From Acanthaster planci (lineage: Eukaryota; Echinodermata; Asteroidea; Valvatida; Acanthasteridae), in contig NW_019091407.1 of the NCBI RefSeq assembly GCF_001949145.1, positions 1,536,175 to 1,600,174 of the forward strand: a stretch of 64,000 nt of DNA, given 5' to 3'. Below are positions 27,601 to 36,600 of this stretch, piece by piece. Position numbers and translations under genes: made by a program. Within the stretch, counting starts at the first letter, position 1, and each line of letters opens with the position of its first letter. The notes beneath the pieces were generated by a model, which saw nothing but the letters and a program-made list of their open reading frames with translations, was not told the DNA's origin and made no database searches.

Positions 27601-30600
27601 ACATTGGCCAATCCACCTGTTGGCAACTACGACTGTGATATACTTATTCTTTCTGTTTAATCAAAAGTAAAGAGGTAGGTCTCTCTTCGATACCTGCAGC
27701 TGCACGGTTGTTTTTGTCTAATTCCCTTGCGTCTCCCTGTGTGTGAAGCATCTTGGCAACGTCTAGATGATGCAGACAGCGATATCCATTGCCCTCAGTC
27801 GTATCATAGATTCTCACCTTGTTGCACAAAACGGTTACAATGGAAAACGGTTATAAATATGACCCAAGTTATTACTAGTCAATAAAATGGGAGAGGGCGG
27901 GCTGGCTAAGATATCTTGATGTCGGTTTATTTCTGGAAAAACAGGAAATGGAGAGAAAATAATTTAACAAGTCTTTCCTCGTCTCCGGTCAGCATTCGAA
28001 TAACCGTTAGTATCTATAAACTTAATCTGAATACATAAAACATGTGAATTACAGCATACCGGTAAATTATTTATGTCTATACTACATAAATGACATACTA
28101 GAAAAAGAATACTTGAAGTAGAATGAGGTGCAAAATGGGGGCTTTTGGCGATTTCCCGCCAAACCGTATCTTACGGCCACCATCTTGGAAATTTACACAA
28201 AAATAAAGAAAAATCACTTCAAAACCAACGGTAAAGAAGCAAAATGGGCATATTACGGTACGATACCGATGATTCAATAATGCATATAGTTACTTTAAAT
28301 CTAGACAACTTAAAATAATAATTTAAAGATGGGTGTAAATAAGGAAATGCTCTGAGATGGTCACGACTTAGCAAATATTTCTAAGGAGCAATGCCTACGG
28401 ACTGAATCCTTGGTAATACACATGTACAAGTAAACATAACTGTACAAAATCAATTAATTATTAAATAATGAAAATAAAAGAATAACAAATTTACCAGGAA
28501 AAACAGGAAATGGAGAGAAAATAAATAACAAGTCTTTCCTCGTCTCCGGTCAGCATTCGAATAACGCTGACAAGGGTCCCGTTTACGTAGCCTATTCTGA
28601 TTGGCCCATGGATTGTAATCATAAAAGAAAATATTTAAATACCAGAAGGGTAACAGGCGAAACTGCAAAATTATGAGGGGAGATCTTTTTTCAGTTCGTC
28701 GACACAAAGACAGTCACAAGCAATATGTTACAAAGTAATCACTGGTATCAACCCAAATCTCCAGGGCACAAACCACAAGCAGTGTTGCAGCTGAGTAATC
28801 TTTGATGTCCCGATGTAAACCAGAATGTTACGTGATGCAGTGCAAATCCAGGCCAAAGTACCGGTATGACTTTAAGTGGACACATGTATGAAAGAAATAG
28901 CTGCAAAAGCACACAGTAAACTCTTGATAACTCGAATCTCAGGTGAATGGATAAAAAATTTGAGTTCTTCGAACAAAAGTTCCAGAATCTTGCCCACACA
29001 TACATACATAGTGCACAAGTAACCCCACCTGCTCCCCCCCCTCGGTGGCTACTGAAAAGGTTTACAAGTGGGTATTTCCTAATAATCCAAGAATAAAATT
29101 ATACTAAAAGTCATCAGTTTGCTGAGATTTCCTTTTTTTCTTACATAAAATTTTCTATTCTACTGATAAATAAAATATACATTGCCAAAACTATGTACTT
29201 CTTGTGACAATTCTGTCATTCAGCCTGGGCCTCGGGTTTTTCTGTTTGGCCACATGATCATTCCATTTTAATCCCACTCATTTTCAGTGATTAGCCGGCA
29301 GTCTTTTTGGATCACCCTTCAAAAACCTGGAATTCAGCAATTGTGGCTGTGTGGCCATTTCAAGTTTTAGAGATACACATTTTTGTACATAAAGGTCTAT
29401 TATTTTGGCAGGAATGAAGAATGTCTAAGCGGAGTTTTGAGTTTCAACGAAGTTATCGAGAGTTTACTGCACTGAAGTCCCTGTTATTATTAGTTGGAAA
29501 TATGCCATCCAACGAAAGATGCCTGATTTGACAGTTATAATTACAATAGTTCTGCACGTCCATCTTGTAAATGAGGAAATGTTAATTCTCTCCAAGTTTA
29601 GAACTAGAAGTTGACTGAAGCTACAAGCTGTCTCCTCTCTGCCTTTTCGTCCTGATGCCTGATGTTTAGTTTCACCAAATAACCAGGACAACTTCCAAAT
29701 TTAGGCAAGAAAACCAGTCTTCACATACCTGGCCATCTGCGGATCCCACGGCAAAACCTTCACTTGTTTGGTTCATCACAAGACTGAGAAATGGTGAGGC
29801 TAAATGTGAAGAAAAAGAATATACCACTCATAAATACCTTGGATGGTTTCCCTATTCAACACCGTGCAAAGTGACCATGTATTAATATTTGATAATGCCC
29901 ACTGCATAAAAATGTGCTGGCACCTCGATATGAGAAAGTTTCATCCACTCCTATTGGTCAAGAGTCTGTGTGCATAATATCCCATATCTGCAGAAGATGT
30001 GCATAAAAGTTGTGCATTTTCAGAATTTCATTGCATTTTGCACAACCATAAAATGGATGGGAGAGTTCAGGAAAATGAGAGTAAAATTCTTGCACAAAAT
30101 CCTCGGAAATTTATCGTATGTTGACTTCTTTTGACTCTCTGATGGAAACAACATCCACGAATGGGAATAAGTATGTGTGAGCTTGGCAGATCTTAAACGT
30201 GCATCAAGACCAGCTCGGGAGAATGGAAGGGATACCCAAGCTGCAACAAGCACATATTTATCCCCTTATTAATCTAACCCATTTGTTATTTTTTTCCCAA
30301 AAGAACCTTTTCAATTATCCAAACCCCTCTGCTACACATCATCCAAAGTGGCATCTTTTTCAGACTAAATATAGGGTGTTATGTCATGGTGTGTGGGCTG
30401 AATCCCACACCCAAGTCCCCGCAAAAGCTTCCAAAAGGTTAATATATTTTCCAAGAATTTCAATGATCAAAACTATTCACAAAGTCTTTGCCTCTTTCTG
30501 AAATGAAGCTGTGGCTTGATAACGTGGGATAAGAGATGACAGCCATCAAACATAAATAAATGAGATAATATGAGATAATAAATGATACAAAGACAAATGG

Positions 30601-33600
30601 AAAAAGGTGTGATTTTTATACCTGAAATTATACAGGATTGGTATATGACACATCCTTCTGTAATGTCCCATATCTGCAGAAAAATAAAGTTGTGCATTAT
30701 GAAAATTATATGCATGTACAAAAACAAGCAGTTCTTCCACATTTCCATTAACTGACAGCAAAAGTTATTGATGCTTTCCACAGGAAGTTTATCACAATTT
30801 CAATGCTCAGAACAGTCTTACAATCAAAAATGTTAATTTTGACAGAATGTAAAAAAAGGTACTTGCAATCGGGTGAAAATACTCTCAGGAAAAATTACTT
30901 GTTATTGTGGCAGTAGTCCATGCTTACAAGCTTATCTTTATCAATGTAGTAAAACAAAGTAATTTATTAATACCAAGGCCAGCATGGTTAATTGCTACAT
31001 GCCTAACAGTTGGTGATTTCAATTTGCTGTTTAAATGATGCTAATGAAGGCCACTGTGTCCTATGCTACATCTAGTGGTACATACATGTATGTATGTGTG
31101 GTACATACATGTATTGGCAAGCCAATGTGCCAGTCTCCAAAATGTGTGAAATATTTTCCCACTTGTGTAAAAAGGTGTGAAATATTTTCCCACTTGTGTA
31201 ACAAGGTGCACAAATGTTTTCCCACTGAGTGAAAGGCATGAAAATGTTTTCCCACCTATTTCAGTCGTGAAAATGCAAGCCTCAAATTTAACTTTTTTCA
31301 CCACTAACTTTCCACCTACACTTTCCCAAGAATGACTGACCAGTTTGTTCATTGTCAGATGAGGCCAAACAAAATAACTGTGGCACTTCCTATTACATGT
31401 ACACTGAAAAAAATAGGCTGGGTAGGTGGGTAGTATCTTTGTTTTTTTGAGTCACAAATTTTAAGGTGGGAATTTTCTTTTTTATTAAAAAGTGATTTTG
31501 ACGGTCTATGGTGTGTTCCGTTCGCTGTTTTTTTCGCGGATTCATAATTTGAGGATCGGTCTTGTCAAAGATTGTACTGAAGTCAGAGCCTCTTCAGACA
31601 ATTATACATTTGTATTACACTGACATTTCAATGAGTCAACGTCCAAAAACTGTTTGCAAGCTCGTACAAAACGATGCACACAGAGCACTTAAAACTTACG
31701 CGATGATAAATGACAAAAACTAGTTGTCAAGAAACCCTCAAAAAGCAAAAGCAAAAATGTTATAATGGAGATTGTTAGTCACTACTTCCACTCACGCAGG
31801 AATGGCAGTAATGAGTCCCACAGACACATGTAAGTGTTAATTTTGAGGCTTGTGAAAATGTTTTCCAATGTGGGAAATTGCTTTCAAATTTAGTGAAAAG
31901 AAAATTAATTTTCTTTAGAAAAAAAAGTGTGAAAAGCATTTCCCATTCCCAGGCAAACTCTAAATTGCAATGCACTGTAAACAGTTCAAAAACTTTCAAT
32001 TTGTGAAGTCACGACAGTCTGATTGAACAGGTATTGATGAAAGGGGATAACAGAATGAAGGAACAGTATTTAATGTGAGAATTGAAACCAGCAAGGAGTC
32101 TGGTTGGTAATAACAGCCTGTGCCCTCCATTCGGGCTATAAATTATTAGAGATCAGACCACAAGCAGGTTTAAAACTGCTCATTTGAAAATACTCCCATA
32201 CATTACAATGCCCTTAATCAGCAATCGGTTTCATCAGAGTGAAGAATTTAACGGGTGCCCTGCTATTCAACAGTTCGATACGGCAGCGCTGTCCACTCAC
32301 CTTAAAGGTGCGGTCTTCAGACACAGACACCAGGGTGGAGGGCAGGTGAGGGGAAAACTCTGCCGAAGTGACTGGGGCCACATGACCCTCTAGCGTGGTA
32401 TCTAGTCTTTCCAGCTGCAGTACACAAATGAAAATGGATAACAGTAAGTTTTCAGTGACCACATGACAAGCAAGACTCCAGGAAGGCAGTAATGTAAATT
32501 GCAATACATATGACAAGCTCGTAGTATTTTTCTACAAGAGGTACACAATCTTCGAGGACCACACTAATTTGTCTTCATAATTGGCAAGGTATAATCAACT
32601 GAGTGGATTTATTTGGTCAATTTAGGCTAAAAATACAAATACTCGTGCTTCAAGTTTCCCAACCGACCCTAATTTTTCAGCGCAACCCTCAAGCTCTTAT
32701 CGGCAAGTTAGAAAAACAAATTTTAAAAAATTCAAAAAGTACAAAGAATGAATCCTGTTGTCTTTTCTGTCTTCACAAAACACCTCTGAACAACCCTTTT
32801 TCATGCTAAAATGCTTGTTTTATATGTTTTCCTAGATAAATTTGTAACTTTTGAAAGGAAACATCCGTTATTTTCACAAGTTCCCTTTGCATTTTGCTGT
32901 CAAAGTGGTGAAAATGTGCGTAAAGCTCAATGCAATGCTGCACTGGTTCCCGCAATGCAGCGTCCATGCAAAAGAACGCGTGGTGAAAATGTGGCAACCA
33001 ATTTTCCGGTCTAACGGCCGTTCAATCCTAGAGCTGCAGATTGAAAATCATTAATGTTGCAAGAAGTTTTTGCAAGTTAATTCACAAAACTTGGTCTCTT
33101 GTCTATGTATGTACTTTCTGCGGTCAGGAGTATGCATCACGCATGCTTACCACGTGATACAGGGACATCTTTGGCCAGTTTGCCGTTGTGATTACATGCC
33201 TGACTAGCGTTGTGCATAGTGGTGTAAATTGTTCATAATTCTTAAGAATTGTCAACTGTAAAAATTTTTGCATACATTAAGGCAAGTTTTTATTACTTTT
33301 TGTGGCAATTTTTGGAAGCTTATGTCCCCATTCATGCCATTCAATCAGCACAAAAAAAACTGACCTTCCCCCCAAAATTTCTGACCAACCCTATTTTTGA
33401 GAGGTATGAAATCGGAGACAGAAATATTTTTTTCTTGGCCCTAGTTATTTTGAAACTTACATATTAGTTGGCACGTTAAACTCATGGATTGAACTTGGAT
33501 AAACTTGTATATATCAAGTAATGATAAAGCTACATGTATCATAAGTTAATGATATCTTCCTTCAACCAATCAGAATTTGTGTACTCTGGATCTGTGTCAT

Positions 33601-36600
33601 TGCAAGTAAATACAAGTAAATATCAGACATATGTGTCCACGGTTGATTCATTCAAACTGAGGAAAACCCTCAATATATATGTATTCAATTCTGCCTCGCC
33701 CTATATTACGTCACTCCGTGATCACATAAGATTGCACTGACCGCACCTTCAGAGCGTAATCTTGGCACCACTCAATTGGTTCTTGGCACCACTCAATTTT
33801 GAGCAGGCCTACACTGGCCTTACTGTTTTTGGTGTAGTACGTATTTGCAAAAGCCTACTATTTGTGATTTATCATGGCTAAAGTAGATGAAAATGAGCAA
33901 ATCTTACTGGAACTGGCTCAAGAATTGACCGAGGCGAGACCCAAGGAAGCAGTTAGTGAATCCAAGCAATGCGTAGCCAATGTTATGAACACGTTCAGGC
34001 TAAACCACCTACATGTATGTGTACGCAGACAAATGTCAGGAAATGTAAAGCGGTAGATGAAATGGGGGATGTCCAAGAGACAGACTTAACTGAAGGAGGC
34101 TAACGTCAACAAACAGCGGTTACAAAAACAACCAAGCCTACTGGACTGCAGGAAACAAAGGTGCTAAATTGCTCAACTATACAAATTCCGAATGTAAGAA
34201 AGGCCACAGGCACTATTGATGAGGTCAGCATGCTTAGCACCATGGCTGAGCATTTTCAAACAATGCAAGAGAAGTCCATGCAGGTGGGTTTCCAAAGGTT
34301 GTATAACTCAATGGGTAACACTTCACTGTCTAAGCCATATCAGAAACGCCAAGCACTGCAGGAACTGCTATAGCTGCCCTTGCTGCCACCTCCTACCGCC
34401 CCTGCCCATACCGAAGATCCAGACCAGGTACTGGAACATCTTATGACCACAGGTCAGAAAAGGTCAGTTGATGAGGAAAAAACCCAAATGGACACTGAAT
34501 GCTCTGGGTTTTCAGAGGACATTGCACAAGATAGTGCTGCTGAGAAATGTGGGCCTAAGGTGAAGCCCTAATTGGCCACTATGGTCACAAATATGCTCAA
34601 AGTTAAAACGGCTGACACTGAACTTGCTGAAAAACAGATGCCTCATTGATTGGTGTGTCCTGTATAAAGGGTTTTGTTACGATAATGCTCTAGCGCCCTC
34701 TTGTGGTAAGACCTTCGGGGTGATTGACTGGTCTGGTGGAGATCACGTTGTTGCAACCCGTATGCCGAGTATGGACGAGCATGGAATAAAGCAGTAGCTC
34801 ATGTATCCTTAAATAGCCTCTTAAAGCTGAAGCCCCTTTATTAAGCTGCAACACCTCAACACATAACAGGTTTGACTAGGGGCCATTGGTCCGAAACCAA
34901 ACGTGATTTGCATATACATGTAAATGTGTTAGAGATTAAAGCAAAGCTCTTTTTATGCAATACAGCCTTTTGTCTCCCCTTCCACAGGGGTTCATATTTT
35001 GTTGAATAAAGATACCACCACAGCAGTGGCACACATCAGCGAGATGGGTGGTACTTATTCAGAATCATGTAAGGCAGTAACCAGAGACAAAATATTGTGG
35101 TGCAAAACCAGCAGGATTTGGCTGTCGGCAGCTTTTATTCCAGGGAAGTGTAATGTAAAGGCTGATTTGGAATCTAGATATTTTTCTGACAATACTGAGA
35201 GGAAACTCAGTAGTGATAATTTTGAGATGGCGCTTAAAAGCACGCCAGATCGTCCCCACATGGACATGCCTCTAGACTCATCTTCAACTCACTCCCTATG
35301 TTTCGTGGAACCCCGATCCACAAGTTGGCAATTGGTGCATTTACTTTAGACTGGGGAAAGTTTTTAGCATACGCATTTCCCCCTTTTTCGCTCATCAGTA
35401 GAGTTCTTCAGAAACTGGAGGAGGATGGAGCAGAGGCTATTGTGATACTTCCTCAATGGCCCACTCAAGCGCAGTATCCTTTGTTACTGAAGCTTTGTGT
35501 TTCCTCTCCTATCTATTTACACAGGACTCACAGAACACTAACGACACCGCACGACACTACACTTGTCAATCCTCTGCACAAGGCGCCCCAGCTGATGACG
35601 TGCCACTGATCTGCAAAGCTCTGGGCACCAAGGGCATTTCCCCAGGAACAGCAGACATCATACAGCCATCTTGGAGAAGTGGAACACTTAAACCTTATGG
35701 TTCGGTTTTGAGGTGATGGCAGTTACTTTGCACAGAAAAATGGGTCAATGCATTGTCTCCAAGCATTCAAGTCGCGTTAGATTTTATAACTTTAACAAAG
35801 CAGCTAGTCATAGTTCAATTAATACAGCTAGATCTGCTTTATCTGCAGTAATACTTTACCTGGTAATGTGGCTTTTGGACAGCATCCACTTGTATGTTGT
35901 TTTGTCAAGGGTGCATTTCAGTTATGTTCCAGCCTTACTTTACTAGCCAACTTTAAAGTCTGAAGGTGCGGTCAAAGCAATAACACACAATCTCTGATCT
36001 CTAATTACAAGCAAAAGAAAATATTTCTGAGACCCCTGCCAAGTTGACGTTTTGGGGGGCAAAAATAGGGTAAAAATGTTAATATTGCCAGTTCTAAAAC
36101 ATACTTCAATCAAGCTGTTAAAAGAGCATAAAGGTGACACTTAAAAGGGATATTTTTTTGTTTTATTCAGAGGCTAGGATGGTACTTTAAAGCAATATAC
36201 ATGCAAGTGGATTTGTGAAATATTTGTGCATTTTGGTAAGGTGGACTTTTAAAATAATAACTAATAACAAGTTTTTCAGAGCCCTTAGTTGGCCTAAAAT
36301 GGTAAAAACATAAAATGAGCTGTTTCCATGGCAATGAGCTGGTATGGATTTCAAAAGCCTATTTTGTTTACTTGCACCCAAAGTCCTTCCATCCCACAAA
36401 GTATAAAAAAATTGATATTTTGAGCGTGGACACAAAAGTCTGGTATTTACGTGAAATGAGTCTTGACACTTCTTTGGGTATGTTTTAAAAACAGGGTTTA
36501 CGGGACCAAGTGAGTGAAGTAATCACGGAAGTGCAAATTTGACCATCTTCATGTTTGGTCCAATCAAATACTCACCTTGGAGTCAAGAACGAGGACTTCA

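Larger units (their letters stand above)
27818..29728. other. intron 6 of WDR27
   Basis: 1.9 kb. Holds a 70-bp direct repeat pair (27,935-28,004 and 28,497-28,565) and a pogo-like element (28,914-29,469). Confidence 0.65.
30674..32300. other. intron 4 of WDR27
   Basis: 1.6 kb. Holds a minisatellite (about 31,144-31,272) followed by a dispersed repeat copy (31,400-31,830). Confidence 0.65.
33731..35981 (+). mobile_element. degenerate DIRS-like tyrosine-recombinase retrotransposon
   Basis: Ends are short inverted repeats: GACCGCACCTTCAGAG near 33,740 and its inverse CTGAAGGTGCGGTC near 35,960. Inside, in order, are an unassigned 60-codon frame beginning MAKVDENEQILLELAQEL, an RNase H-like segment, the conserved linker after it, and a tyrosine recombinase start. 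This is the order expected of DIRS-type elements. The reverse transcriptase core is missing, frames shift several times, and a solo LTR interrupts it. It sits in WDR27 intron 3 in the opposite orientation. Clearly dead. Confidence 0.85.
32415..36575. other. intron 3 of WDR27
   Basis: 4.2 kb. Holds a dispersed repeat (32,640-33,245), a DIRS-like element (33,731-35,981) with a nested solo LTR, and an RFX-like site near 36,324-36,337. Confidence 0.75.

Noticed and set aside
31140-31272. Regularly spaced repeats that could suggest a CRISPR array
   Set aside because: Units are contiguous and diverging with no unique spacers, and the genome is eukaryotic; it is a minisatellite.
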